Below, piece after piece: positions 33,295-44,167 of a stretch of DNA of 64,000 nucleotides (positions are counted from its first letter, which is position 1; each line of letters starts with the position of its first letter). A program made the translations under genes and the position numbers. Below the pieces are notes generated by a model. That model made no database searches. It saw only the letters and a program-made list of their open reading frames with translations, and had not been told where the DNA came from. This DNA comes from Zizania palustris (Eukaryota; Streptophyta; Magnoliopsida; Poales; Poaceae): positions 17,255,931 through 17,319,930 of the forward strand of contig JAAALK010000286.1 of the NCBI GenBank assembly GCA_019279435.1, read 5' to 3'.

Positions 33295-34707
33295 ATCTCC
33301 CCCTTGATGAGTGCATTGTCAACACCCCTTTCAGCTCATCTCCAGAACCTGCAAAACACGTGGAAATAGAAAAACAAAGACAAAAGAAAAATAGAAGAAG
33401 GAAAATAAAAGTTCAACCCTAATGACCACAAGCCAAACAAAAGCACGAAAACGGTCATTATAGTTAACCAAAAATAAAGCCTCAAAAACAAGTGCAAATC
33501 TCAGAATTACCAACAAGAATAAACTCCCCCTGAATTAAATCCCAGAGAAAGCCAAAAATATATCCAAAATTTCTCCCCCTTGTTGACAATTGGACTCATC
33601 AAGTGAGACTAAATGCACTTTTAAAAAGACATAAACACAAACTCCCCCCTGAAATGCAGCTCCCCCTCAAAATATGCCATGAATGCAGATGGGGTGCAGG
33701 TGGAGTGTGAAAAAAAAACATGCTTCTTAGATATGATTAACTGCAATTACAACATCTAACAGGTATAGCAAAAGATATACTGTCTAAAATACATGACATG
33801 ATCAGTGCAATAGATGATATCTTAAGAAAGTCATTAGCACGCATTTTTCGATTTTTGCAAAACAAAAGCATCACCATATTTTCTAGTTGACAAGCAAAGT
33901 AAAGCATGAGATGCAAAAGCTAACTGATATCTACCAAGATAAACATTGTCCAAAACAAAGTGCTTCAGCAAACTTGTCATCTTTTTAAATTTTCCAGATT
34001 ATTTCTTTTTCTGTTTATTTTTCATTTCTGCCAGGGGTTATTTGCATGTCAAACCTTATGCTAACCGACCAAGTCAAGCCTAGGCTAGAACTGGACCATC
34101 AGAAGCTTAAGACATTGGTCTTGGCATAAATTACACCGTCCTAGTTCATACCAAAGTGCTATGGTAAGCAGTCCAGAACAATGCAATGCGACAAAAGCAA
34201 ACCCACCTGGATCTTTTCTAATAATCATAAAAATGCGTAAATTTTTCATTTTTCTGAATTTTTATCATTTGTATAGCACATTTTTCATATTTAAAGCATA
34301 TAGATGTCCAAGTTGCGTATCTGCATCTAAGTAAGGATCTAGCTACAAGGCATGTAAAAGATAGCGAAAGCATTCAGCCTACACATGCTAGTTACCAGAA
34401 GCAATGGTGATCATTTTTTAATTTTAAAGCATAAAAGCCATGCATATGACAAATATCAGATATATCATGTGAACTAAACCAGAACATGATCATTGACAAG
34501 TAATCAAAAACATATACTAGCTAGAGAAAGTAAAGCAAATTAATCATATAGAAGAAGCAAGCTCAAAATGTGACTAATGATTATGCATGATATGAACGCA
34601 CACAAAAAGACTCAATAATAAAAAAAATAAAGAAGAATGAAAAAAATGATACCAATGAAAAGCTGACTCAAAATATCCTAAAAAAATACACAGCTCCCAA
34701 AACACGA
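33295..34707 (-). other. NA 3' untranslated region
   Basis: This is colinear with the C1 3' UTR and includes the purine tracts (inverse complements near 33296, 33565, 33645 and 33660). The 73-codon frame that is open in both C1 copies is broken here by several differences. I see no other gene. Confidence 0.75.
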
Positions 34708-36555
34708 TCAATAATCATGAGTGGGATCAAATGGTCCAATGCCAGGTTTAGTAAAAGTGTTGAACCAGTGTCGAGCCATCTGCGTGTATGTAGGAAAGCA
34801 AAAGGAATCATATGAGTCTGGACTGAAGCGCGAATCAAAGCGCGTTCCTCTGTTCTTCCTAAAATCACGGTCGCGAGATCCAAAACCGTATACCGAATGA
34901 TACTGAACTCTGCCGGAACGGAAACCACCCTCGAGAGTACGATCATAAAAATCGTCTCCACTACCACCACCTACACGACGTGGTCTGGCCTCTAGCCTCT
35001 CTCTACGTCGAGTGACTCTCTGTCTACCACCCTGCTGGTAGAACTGCTCCTGCCCACCTCGAGCTCTCTTTGCTCGCTCAACCCGCTTCCTCCTAAAGCA
35101 AAACTTCTCAAGATGCCCATTTCTCTGACAAAACTCACAGTGATAGATAGGCTTCTTGGATTGTGGTTGAGGCTTAGGATTTTTAGGCTTGGTGGTGTTT
35201 GGTGTATCATCCTTGGTGTGAGAAGGTCCAGGTAAGAAATCAAGTGAAGTGTGGAGATTTTTAGGCTTGGCAACCCAGATCTGCTTCTTAGGTGGAGCTT
35301 TAGGTTGTTCTTGGATCACTCCATCCTTGGGCTGACTATCCTTAAAGGACTCAGTGGAGTGAGTCTTGGGATATCTCTGTTCGGGAGTCATCTTACTCCA
35401 CTCCACTGCACGACTAATGGCGCTCTCAAAATCAGCCTTGGTATATGTGTACCCTACCCCAAAACCATCCTGTCTCTTGAATTGCTGGATCATCATGCCG
35501 AGCTGTGGCTCTCTAGCACTAATCCAACTCAGGATTGAACGGAGGTAAAAGTTCTCATTCTGAACATCAGCTAGCTCCTCTCTCAAAGAAGCTAACACCT
35601 CCACCTGAGACAAACAGATCTCACACTTTTTATCAATATCGACAGACTTATCTGCTTTTAGCTTGATCAGCTCCATTCTAATGGACAAACAGTTCTCACA
35701 AACCGTGGATGGAACTGACAGGGTCTCAAGCTCTAGCTTAGTCTGCTCCAACTCACCTCTCACTCCAGCTAACTCGCTCAACTGCTCATCACTCTTGGCT
35801 CTCAGCTCAGCTATACTAGCTAAATGAGATGGGCAGTCTACACAAGGTGCGACAAAAGTGGTATGAGCATCTTTTAGCTCCTGTTGAGCGCTTTCAAGCT
35901 CAGTGGCCAATGCGTCTCTCTCATCTACTCTCTCTGTGTACATGGACTTAAGAGTCGTCAGGTCACACAGCAGCACCTCACAGTTAGGGCAGTCTTCACT
36001 ATCACCCAAGCAAGGGGAAGAAGACAGACTCTCAATCTTGGCATTTGCCGTGGCAAGCTCACTCTCAAGCTCATCTATCCTCTTCTTAGCCCCTCTAAGC
36101 AGTTTCTCCCTATACTTCAACTCCTGACTATTCTGTTCTAGTAAATTAACAACTTCTTGTTCATAGGAAGATGCATTCTCATCGTCGTCATCGTCAGAGT
36201 CGTCGGAGGAGTCCTTCTCTTTCTTCTCCCCAAGAGCCATTGAGCAGAAGCTCTTGTGGGGTCTTCGGCTATGACGTGAGCGACTCTTCAGCTTGTCCCT
36301 GAAGCCCATGAAACAGAGGCCCGCCGGATTGTCTCTGTCCTTCCCCTTCCTGATCATGATATCTTCATCACTTGAACTTGAAGATGATAAGGAAGACGAG
36401 GATCTCTTGGAGTATCTTTTCTCCATCTCGGCAAAGAAGGTCTTGTCGCACTTCTTGTTCTCTCGCCGATAGTCCTTCAGGGCCTTTTTGAAAAATCTGG
36501 TCTTTGGCTTGCCCTTGGTGAAGGAGAAGCTGTCGTGCTTGCCAGGAGACGTCAT
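34708..36555 (-). CDS. Capsid-less gag-derived protein of NA, 615 aa
   Basis: The start ATG lies 51 bp after the PBS and begins MTSPGK, as in C1 gag, but the next residues (HDSFSFTKGKPK) match C1 gag after its first zinc knuckle. The capsid domain and first CCHC are thus deleted in frame, probably at a shared GGCAAG. What remains: Ser-rich 51-62, acidic 117-126, a coiled coil of about 130-345 with CxxC pairs at 189-192, 238-241, 286-289 and 311-314, a conserved block at 349-390, a Pro/Lys linker, a CCHC knuckle at 473-486 (CEFCQRNGHLEKFC) and an Arg/Gly-rich tail. The frame is uninterrupted although C1 gag has several stops. Role unknown; RNA binding or particle association is an inference. 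Confidence 0.85.
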   Translation of the reverse strand: MTSPGKHDSFSFTKGKPKTRFFKKALKDYRRENKKCDKTFFAEMEKRYSKRSSSSLSSSSSSDEDIMIRKGKDRDNPAGLCFMGFRDKLKSRSRHSRRPHKSFCSMALGEKKEKDSSDDSDDDDDENASSYEQEVVNLLEQNSQELKYREKLLRGAKKRIDELESELATANAKIESLSSSPCLGDSEDCPNCEVLLCDLTTLKSMYTERVDERDALATELESAQQELKDAHTTFVAPCVDCPSHLASIAELRAKSDEQLSELAGVRGELEQTKLELETLSVPSTVCENCLSIRMELIKLKADKSVDIDKKCEICLSQVEVLASLREELADVQNENFYLRSILSWISAREPQLGMMIQQFKRQDGFGVGYTYTKADFESAISRAVEWSKMTPEQRYPKTHSTESFKDSQPKDGVIQEQPKAPPKKQIWVAKPKNLHTSLDFLPGPSHTKDDTPNTTKPKNPKPQPQSKKPIYHCEFCQRNGHLEKFCFRRKRVERAKRARGGQEQFYQQGGRQRVTRRRERLEARPRRVGGGSGDDFYDRTLEGGFRSGRVQYHSVYGFGSRDRDFRKNRGTRFDSRFSPDSYDSFCFPTYTQMARHWFNTFTKPGIGPFDPTHDY

Positions 36556-36605
36556 GGTCGCTACTAGGTTTATAATCGGTTAAGATATTAGAAAACGCTA
36601 ACCTC

Positions 36606-36617
36606 GCTCTGATACCA
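36606..36617 (-). other. NA primer-binding site
   Basis: The minus strand reads TGGTATCAGAGC two bases after the 5' LTR, matching initiator tRNA-Met as in C1. Confidence 0.92.
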
Positions 36618-36619
36618 CT

Positions 36620-38067
36620 TGTAGGACCGAAAGTAGCGACCAGAGGGGGGGTGAATGGGCGCCTAAAAATTTATTGCTAAACTATATTTTAATCCCACCA
36701 CCCAAAAGAACTAGACCAGACAAATAATATTTGCAAAGCAAATTTCAGGAATTAAAGTTGTCTAGCTTAAAAATGACAGGTGTCCTAATTAAATTGATAT
36801 TAAAGATAAACTAAATAAAAACTACTACAGTAAATTAAAAACACCTAGAAAAATCACGGGATATTAATATTTTAATCTAGAAACAAAATATTAATTGAAT
36901 GAATAAAACATGGATCATTAAATATTAATTCATTTAATTAAACCGAAGATATTGCAGGTAAAAACTAGACTAAAAATATAACTACAACTAATAAAATTTT
37001 CTTTTCTTTTTATGCAACCAGATTAAACAGATAAAATAATACGAGATAACTAATAGACATTTGACAGATAAAACTAACAATGAAATTTCGTAATGGAATT
37101 TTAGTTAATTTGTTAATAGATGATTATCTATAAAATCTATCTGCCTAAAAAATAGTAGATTAAAACTAATCAAACAACAGGGGATCCAAACTTACCACCG
37201 GCGAAGACGAACCAATCACCGCGCCGTTGCTGTGAACGCAGATGCGCAGCTGCAATCCTGCAGCTAGCCTTTACGCGTCGAAGCCCTGCAGAACCACTGC
37301 GGAAAGCAAATTTCCGGAAGCTACGCCCGAAGCTATGATGCTTGTCGCCGGAAGCTACGCCCGAAGAAATGATGAATCCGGAGCACGCAAAAACAAGGCA
37401 AAAACTTTTTGGCTGGCCGGTGATGATTGCAGATCAAAAACATCCGATGAAAAATAGTAGATGAAAACTAATTGATGGACTGTGGATTGAATCTCTTAAA
37501 AAAAACAGTCATCTATCCCTAAGGGGATAGGGGCCTATTTATAGGCAAATCCTAATACATGAAAAGACTAATTTACCCTCAGGTAAAATAAACTGATTCT
37601 AAAATAAATTCCGAAAATTACTAAAATATTCTTTAAAAAATCACCTGACTCAAATAAAAATATTCTAAACTTAAAAACTAAATATTAATATCCTAAAATC
37701 GAATTAATGATAGATTGTCAGTTTTGCGCCGAAACTGACAAAGCGTCCACCGTCTTCGCACTGGGTACCCAGATTGGGCCGACCCGACCCCGCAGCTCCC
37801 TCAGCCCGGCAATCGCTCGCCGCCCGTGTACCTGAGTCAAACCCAGTCAACAGACCAGTGGATCATCTGCCGCTCCTAGCCATGTACCCGGATTGGGCCA
37901 GCCCGACTCCGCGGCTCCTCTGCCCGGCCGTCGCTCACTGCCCGTGTACCTGAGTCACATGCGCCTCAGACCCGGCAGATCTTCATCTCTCCCTTCCTTT
38001 GACTTCCGTTGACAATCACTCATCACATCTGGAATATCAAAACCATATTCTTCAACATGGTTTCTCA
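36620..38067 (-). repeat. NA 5' LTR
   Basis: The 1448-bp partner of 31851-33294 has the TATAAATA box at 37536-37543 (minus strand). Differences from the 3' LTR are mostly transitions. The left end adjoins the PBS; the right end adjoins the TSD CCTGC and then the displaced last base of the C1 LTR. Confidence 0.92.
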
Positions 38068-38073
38068 CCTGCA

Positions 38074-38521
38074 GAGGTGCACTAGCTATAGGAACCGGGG
38101 GTACGGCCTCAATAAAGCCGAACCTTCTAAGAGTTGCCTCTACTTGAGAGCTGACTGCCAAATCTAAACGGTTGGCTAGCGAAGCGCTAACGGCTTGATA
38201 TACTGACGTGTCTATTTTTTGCTCAATTTCTAAAGAAGATAAACGAGGCGATACAGGTGTTACCTGGACCTGAGCGAGGTCGGGGGTGATGATGTCGCGA
38301 TTGATGAAGCTTGTGCGCGTCTTGACGTAGCCCCCAAGCATCATGTCTTGGAGCGCCTTTAGCTTAGCCTCGAGCTCTGCTCGGTCTTCTGTGGGGATAT
38401 CTTCATGTGTAGGTGACAATATGTTGCGGTTGTCGATATCCGCGCCTCCTATTCCGTCCATTAGCGGTGTAGACGTAGTAGTCAATGTAGATGTACCGGT
38501 GGCCGATGTAGACATACTCAT
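38074..38521 (-). pseudogene. G2 gag, N-terminal part
   Basis: From a likely ATG at 38519-38521 the frame reads MSMSTSATGTS, then ADIDNRNILSPTHEDIPTED and a variable linker with a coiled-coil-like SLSSLEIEQKI stretch. It stops at the copia insertion near VPIASAPLQ. After that point the open frame (to 37955) is copia LTR and not gag. G4 has the same start (42709-42889). The remaining gag is at 11586-13629, with an unrepresented stretch between. Confidence 0.78.
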
Positions 38522-38537
38522 TATGTTGGCGTAGCCT

Positions 38538-38555
38538 TCCCCAGCGGAGTCGCCA
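38538..38555 (-). other. G2 primer-binding site
   Basis: The minus strand reads TGGCGACTCCGCTGGGGA a few bases after the 5' LTR end. PBSs of this TGGCG...TGGGGA form are usual in Tat-lineage elements and are generally matched to tRNA-Arg; I did not verify the tRNA. G4 has a one-base variant at 42900-42917. Confidence 0.8.
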
Positions 38556-38562
38556 AAAAGTG

Positions 38563-39869
38563 TGTTGACACAGAAACGTGCCCCCGCACTTGGGTCAGTT
38601 CGACGATCCAAAAGTGCACGGATACTTAGGGACAAGCCTAAGCGTGACGTAACACCGACATCGCATTCTGACTACCCTTAGTCTTGATAAGGGGGGTGGA
38701 GTCTTCATGCAACCATATTACACAAAATAATCCAATTAGCCGAAAGAGATAGATTAAAACAGAATAAAATTGACAAACCAGTCAGAGCCTATCTGGTTCG
38801 AAGTCTGGTGCGGAGGGGTCACCGAAGTATACCTTCGGCATTCGACGTGAAGTACTCCGCCAAAGGGTGCTTCGGTGTTCGGACTGATCTGAGCCAAGAT
38901 GCACTCCGAACGAATCCGGACGCGGTGATCACCTCCGAACAGTGGGGTTCGGCGTGAGATCTCTGATACAGTAGACTACGGGATAATGACGCGAGGGCCA
39001 CACGCAGGTGCAACTTCGTCTGATACGGATTATGGTCGTGGCGAAGCCTGTTGACGAAGTATGCTGGCGAAGCCTATTGCCGGAGCTTGCAGTCCACCGA
39101 AGGGTGTCTGACGACCTCCGAAACTGATCTCTCTGCTCCGGATACCTCCTGCGAAGTAGCTCCGAACATGCGAACCTACAACAGAGATAATTCGAAGTAC
39201 CAATTCGGCCTGAGGACCGAATTTTGCTAAGTGTTGCACTAGTAGCGAAGGTAGCAATTTATTACGTAGATTAGCGGATACTTCACAAGCGAAGTAACAA
39301 GGCAATAGCAATCTATTACGTAGATTAACAGATACTTCACAGGCGAAGTAACAAGGGTTACCACTGTTCCGTAGCGGCTGACGGAGGGCTTTCAGGCAAA
39401 CCCACGAAGAGATATAGGAAAATAAAAGTAAAGTAAATGCAATCAAAGCATGCGCTTTGGTTTGGTTTGAGTTGGGGGGCTCTCTACGCCGGCCTTGCTT
39501 CTCTATTTATAGGGGTTTAACTCCTAATCTAATCTGCTATTAATCTGACAAGATAGAGATAAAGATTGAGCCGGGAACGCATACAACTCTGTCTCTACCG
39601 TTCGGCCAGGCCCGTCGAGGCCTGCTCCTCGGGCCGAAGCTTCGGCAGCGTGGGCCTCCGAAGGCTTCCAAGGCTTCGATAGCGTGGGCCTCCGAAGGCT
39701 TTCTGGCTGAAGCCCATGGGCTGTCTAGAGGCTTTTGGAGCCCATAGCTCAATGGACTTCGACCCTGTAGGGCTTCGGACAGGCCCTGGACATGTGCACT
39801 TTCGGCCCAAATCACCAAAAATTGATATTTTGACAATCTAGCCATTGATGCCATTTTTTGCTATCAACA
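38563..39869 (-). repeat. G2 5' LTR
   Basis: The 1307-bp LTR has TGTTGACAC and GCTATCAACA ends and a TATAAATA box (minus strand) at 39504-39511. It pairs with 5717-6997 and is followed by TSD GTAGA at 39870-39874. The extra 26 bp relative to the 3' LTR is a local duplication near 39650-39705. Confidence 0.92.
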
Positions 39870-40776
39870 GTAGATAGCCCCTTTATTTGCGACTTCATAT
39901 GAGCGAAGCGTTTGAAACATTACTTTAAAGTTTCTCCAGGTTGTTGTCTCACTTGAAAACGACTCCCGCTAAACATAGGGGCACGAAGGTCCCTTGGAAA
40001 TTACTCACAAACTTCTTTCTCAACTGCTCCCAGGATTTAATAAATCCTGGTTTCAAAGACCAGAACCAGCGTAGAGCGACTCCTTCGAGCGCAAGGGGAA
40101 ACACTTTGCCATTGTGTCTCGAACCCCTCCGTTGGCTTCAATTGCCAGAGCATAAGAACATGAGAATTCTCCGGTGTCTTCCTCTCCGGAGTACTTGCGT
40201 AACTTCGAAGTCCTGAACTTGGGGTCGAAGTGTACCCTTTGCAAGTCTGGGTGTAGTGGAGGTCATCATCGAAGGAAGCATTCTCGGTGCTTCTTTGAAT
40301 CTCGAAGGCTTCGGGATAGTAGACAGGACAGTCGTCTTGAGGCACCTCCGGGATGATAGGGCTAGCCAGAGGGCGAATCCTGTCGGTAGCTTCCTACCTC
40401 CATCTTCCTACTTTGGCCTAAAGACGAGCCATCTGGGTTGCCACATCATCAGGATGGTCTTCATTTCCTCCGGAGGGGACTTCCTAGTCTTGGGAACTGA
40501 AGAAGTCAGTTCAGATCACAGACGGAGCTACGGGAGAGGCTCTGTTGGTTCGAAGCATGGATGGAGTCTCGAGAGGAGCTCCGTATGCTCGTGGAAGTGT
40601 ATTTGTTTCGGGAGTTTGAGCTGGGGGACCATAGAAGGTCCTCCGACCTCGGTGGTGTTCGAAGATCTCAACCCAGAGGTCTGAGAAGACTTCTGGAGGG
40701 GACTAGTGCCAAGGCTCGATTTAGGAGGCATGGCTCTAGGAAAGGATTTGTAGAGAACGAAGTTTTTGTACTAGGT
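39870..40776 (-). pseudogene. G1 gag, N-terminal part
   Basis: Conceptual minus-strand reading with frame corrections gives SWEQLRKKFVSNFQGT (about 40005-40050) and VRQQPGETLK near 39940-39965, both hallmarks of the Tat gag capsid region. The last residues join across G2 to 5716. Upstream, 40037-40345 is an open but poorly conserved stretch with a GFETQWQS-like turn. The rest is TTCGAAG-rich and non-informative. Confidence 0.65.
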
Positions 40777-40777
40777 C

Positions 40778-40795
40778 ACCCATGGATGGCACCAA
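40778..40795 (-). other. G1 primer-binding site, decayed
   Basis: The minus strand reads TTGGTGCCATCCATGGGT right after the LTR end. It resembles TGGCGCC-type sites with CG to TG/CA changes, as expected from cytosine deamination. Confidence 0.55.
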
Positions 40796-40796
40796 C

Positions 40797-41319
40797 TGTT
40801 GGTATTAAATATTACTCTAACTGGTCTAGCAAACTAAAGTGTTTAACAAACGAAGTGTCTGTTTTAGAAAACTATTCCAAGCCTCCAAAATGGATAATAG
40901 CTTGAGATAGTTCGAAGTGTGTATTGAATATTTGAGTTTTCAATACCCTTTATAGAGTGAAGAGGGGTATTTGTAGACTGAATACATCATGAAAAGACTT
41001 CTTTACCCTCTAATTACAACTGACTAAGATGATACTTTTTAATATTCTTCGTAGGGTTAAAAGAGTAAAAGACTAGTCTAATCAGTGAGAAGATAAATCT
41101 TCTATCCTTACTAGCAGTATCCCTTCGGGTGAAGAGGCTTCAGAAGGCTCTGTCATGTTGAAGTCCTGACGGAGGCCTCCACTGCAAAGAGCTTCAAATA
41201 TTGTGAAGTCTTGATGTTGTATTTATCTCTGAAGGTAAAGCCTCATATTTGGTCTCTTTTTTTTGAATTGATATAGAAATTTCCTTGACTTCTAGAGGAT
41301 GAAATATTTTCCCCCAACA
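40797..41319 (-). repeat. G1 5' LTR
   Basis: The 523-bp LTR is bounded by TGTTGG and CCAACA. A TATA-like TATAAAG lies on the minus strand at 40948-40954. It is short compared with the 1.3-kb LTRs of G2-G4, so G1 is a different family. No partner LTR is in the window. Confidence 0.75.
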
Positions 41320-42708
41320 ATTACCCAATGGTTGTCAAAAGTGATTTTCTTAATAGCTTCATAGGTGAAGATATTATATAAAACAACCCCCAGTTTTGAA
41401 AACCCCAATTAGCCCCATAGAGTCCTTAAACTTCACAAGGCTCTTTATGGACTCAAGCAGGCCCCTCGGGCTTGGTATGATAGACTTAAGTATCTTCTGC
41501 TTGAGTGAGGATATTTGATGGGATCTGTTGATAAAACCCTTTTCACTCTCATGCATGGCAAAGATTTCCTCCTAGTTATGATGATATCATCTTTGGTGGC
41601 TCTTCTCATGCTTTGGTTGCTGAGTTTGCAGATACCATGAGCAAGGAGTTCGAGATGTCCATGACGGGTGAACTCACGTTCTTCCTTGGTTTTCAAATCA
41701 AGCAAAGCAAACAAGGTACCTTCGTTCATCAAACGAACTACACCAAGAACCTGATCAAGAAGCTTGACATGGTTGATGCGAAGCCCCTTGCCACTATGAT
41801 GGCTACTTCGGTAGCATTGGATTCTGACGAGGATGGAGAAGCCGTAGATCAGAAGGAGTTCTAAAGCATGATCGGCTCCCTCCTCTACTAGACTGCTACG
41901 AGGCTAGACATACACTTCGTTGTGTGTCTGTGCACTCGTTTTTTGGCTTCGCCAAGGGCTTCGCACCGCCAAGCGGTAAAGTGCATACTCAGGTATCTCA
42001 AACATACCCTCGAATTTGGCATTTGGTATTCTGCATCTTCTTCTTTGTGCTTTCGTGGTTATTCGGATGCGGATTTTGCTAGGTGTAGAATTGATAGGAA
42101 AAGTACCTCTGGTACTTGTCATTTTCTGGGTACTTCGCTGGTTTGCTGGTCTTCCCGTAAATAGACTAGTATTGCGCAATCTATAGTGAAGGCTGAATAT
42201 GTTGTCGTAGCTCACTGTTGCTCATATATTTTGTATATGGTGTCCACTTCGTGGAATTTCGAGTTAGATTATAAAAGTGTTCCACTTTTTGTGATAACAC
42301 TGGTGCTATTTGTATTGCGAACAACCCGGTTCAGCATTCTATAACCAAACACATTGATGTGAGATATAATTTTCTCACAGATCACAATGAGAAGGGTGAT
42401 ATTGAACTTCAATATGTTGATACCCAGAACCAGCTTGCCGATATTTTTACCAAACCCCTCGATGCTTCTCGATTTGCTTATTTGCGTGGGGAACTTGATA
42501 TTTGTCACCCTTATGGCATTTTGTGAGGGGAGAATGCATTAATGGATTTGTATAAGCCTCTATTTTATGGGAACTTGCATTTATCTATATGTGCTTCTAT
42601 ATGCCTTTGTATAATTAACATGACCATGATTAGCTCAGCTCTATTAATATGTCTATTTTCATTAGGAGAATGATTTTAAGTTATAAAATTCAAAACATGA
42701 TCACTTAG
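41320..42708 (+). pseudogene. Old copia pol fragment C2
   Basis: The sequence begins inside the copia RT at a block equivalent to QMDVKSAFLN and runs through LYGLKQAPRAWYD, a damaged active-site region near 41580, MSMTGELTFFLGFQIKQSK (frame 41613-41864) and RNase H (GYSDADFARCRIDRKSTSGTCHFLG, 41922-42164). It ends with a decayed ADIFTKPLD block near 42440, then about 170 bp of 3' UTR resembling C1. Many stops and frameshifts make it the most diverged copia here. It is the host of G1. At 42708/42709 it joins G4 gag with no visible boundary signal. Confidence 0.8.
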
Positions 42709-44167
42709 TCTTGGCTTCGATCCTGGCCCGATCCTCTTCGGGGATGTCCGCGAGAGTGGGGAGGATGATGTTGCGGTTGTCGATTTCCATGTTCATGTCC
42801 CCTGGGTCATTCGGCGATAGGGGCACTATTGCTGTAGTCGTAGTAGTCATAGCCGATGTACCCGGAGCTAATGTAGATGTGCTCGTCATATTGATGTCGT
42901 CCCCAGCGGAGTCACCAAAAAGTGTGTTGACACAAAAACGTGCCCCACACTTGGGTCAGTTCGATGATCCAATAGTGTGCGGATACTTAGGGACAAGCCT
43001 AAGCATAACACAACACTGACGTCGTGTTCCGACTACCCTTAGCAGTGGCAAGGGGGGTGGAGTCACTAGGTAATCAGATCACAAGCAAATAATCCAATTA
43101 GCCGAAAAGAAATATATTAAATAAAATAAACCAGCAACCTGATCAGAGCCTAACTGATTCGCAGTGTGTTGCGCGAAGGGTTTCACCGAAGGGGACCTTC
43201 GGCGTCTGGTGCGAAGGGTCTCGCCAAAGGTAGTCTTCGGCATTCGGACTGATCTGGCCGAAGGCAAGCTTTCAGCAGATCTAGACATGAAATCACATCC
43301 AAACAGCAAGGTTCGGTGTGAAGTATCTAACACAAAAAATATCCCTAACACAATGCACTGGTGTGACTTCGTATGAAGCGGAGTACAAGCGTGGCAAAGC
43401 CTGACATGATGAAGCCTGCTGTGGAGCATGCTGGCATGCAGGCCTTGGTCAAACCGACAACAACGTGACGGCACGATACGGGTAGTCGAAGCAAGGATTC
43501 CGTCGAGGGGTGTCCTGGCAGCCTTTGAAACCAACTTCCTGGCTTCGGACACCTCCGACGAAGGGGCTCCGAGCGTGAAAACCTGCAACAGAATAGAAAT
43601 CAAGTGCCAATTCGGCTTGGAGACCGAATCTGCTAAGTGTGGCAATAGAGAAATGAAGGTAGCAATTTGTTACTTAGATTAACGGATACATCACAGGTGA
43701 AGTAACAAGGCGATAACAATCTGTTACGTAGATTAACGGGTACTTCACAGGTGAAGTAACAAGGCTTACCACGGTTTCGGCGTGGCCAGCGGAGGGCTTC
43801 TAGGCAAACCCACGAAGGTTGCATAAAGGTAAATAAAAAGTAAAGGTACGGTTCAAAGCTAGGGCTTTGTGATTGATTTGTGTTGGGGGTCCTCTTGAAT
43901 CAGCCTCACCCCTATATTTATAGGGACTGGTCTCACCTAATCTGAGTAGGATTCGGCCAGGTGGTTAAGATTTGGATAAGAGATCTGACCTAATCTAAGT
44001 AGGATTCAACCAAGTGATTAAGATTTGGATAAGAGATCAAAAACAGCTAAACCATACTAATCTGAATAGAACTCTGCCGGCTAGAGTGGGCCTCCGCGGG
44101 CCTCGCCGAAGCCAGTCTGTTAGGCCGAAGCTACAGGCCGCCAAGGGGCCACTGGGCCGAAGCCTTC
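42709..44167 (-). mobile_element. Tat element fragment G4 (gag start, PBS, 5' LTR)
   Basis: A minus-strand fragment of the G2/G3 family. Gag (42709-42889) reads MTSTSTLAPGTS ... IDNRNIILPTLADIPEEDRARIEAK, and the PBS TGGTGACTCCGCTGGGGA is at 42900-42917. The LTR (LTR-A) occupies 42925-44167. It lacks its outer ~50-150 bp, where the LTR of G3 begins directly. Gag ends abruptly at the copia C2 junction. Confidence 0.8.
42925..44167 (-). repeat. LTR-A, truncated 5' LTR of G4
   Basis: It starts TGTTGACAC on the plus strand like the other family LTRs. A TATAAATA box (minus strand) is at 43915-43922, and the 54-bp duplication is near 43660-43770. A short direct repeat (GTAGGATTCGGCCAGGTGGTTAAGATTTGGATAAGAG-like, at about 43945 and 43999) is private to this copy. 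The normal TCAACA end is missing. Confidence 0.85.

Larger units (their letters stand above)
31851..38067 (-). mobile_element. Non-autonomous copia derivative NA
   Basis: This is a complete 6217-bp element with LTRs at both ends, TSD CCTGC (31846-31850 and 38068-38072), PBS, polypurine tract and a single 615-codon ORF. Its LTR ends and 3' UTR match the C1 family, but pol is entirely absent: the ORF end joins straight to the 3' UTR. The two LTRs differ by roughly 15 substitutions and a few indels by hand count (about 1%), so the insertion is young, younger than C1. It must have been copied by enzymes from a related autonomous element. Confidence 0.9.
5717..39869 (-). mobile_element. Tat-lineage Ty3/gypsy element G2 with nested insertions
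   Basis: Both LTRs are present (5717-6997 and 38563-39869), with TGTTGA...TCAACA ends and TSD GTAGA on both sides. Internal order on the minus strand is PBS (38538-38555), gag N-terminus, the copia insertion, gag C-terminus, protease, RT, RNase H, second RNase H, integrase and polypurine tract. About 24 kb of the 34 kb is foreign copia sequence (13630-38073). A piece of gag between the two flanks of that insertion appears to be missing, so the left end of the copia block came with a deletion. G3 and G4 in this window belong to the same family. Confidence 0.9.
39870..41319 (-). mobile_element. Tat-lineage element G1, 5' part
   Basis: This is the continuation of G1 beyond the G2 insertion: gag N-terminal part, PBS and 5' LTR. 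Its outer end (CCAACA at 41319) abuts copia sequence C2 at a codon-colinear point, so G1 inserted into C2. The matching left flank lies outside the window. Confidence 0.85.

Noticed and set aside
37955..38635. A single 226-codon minus-strand gene
   Set aside because: It is a chimera: bases above 38563 are G2 LTR, 38074-38521 are G2 gag, and the part below 38068 is NA LTR read through by chance.
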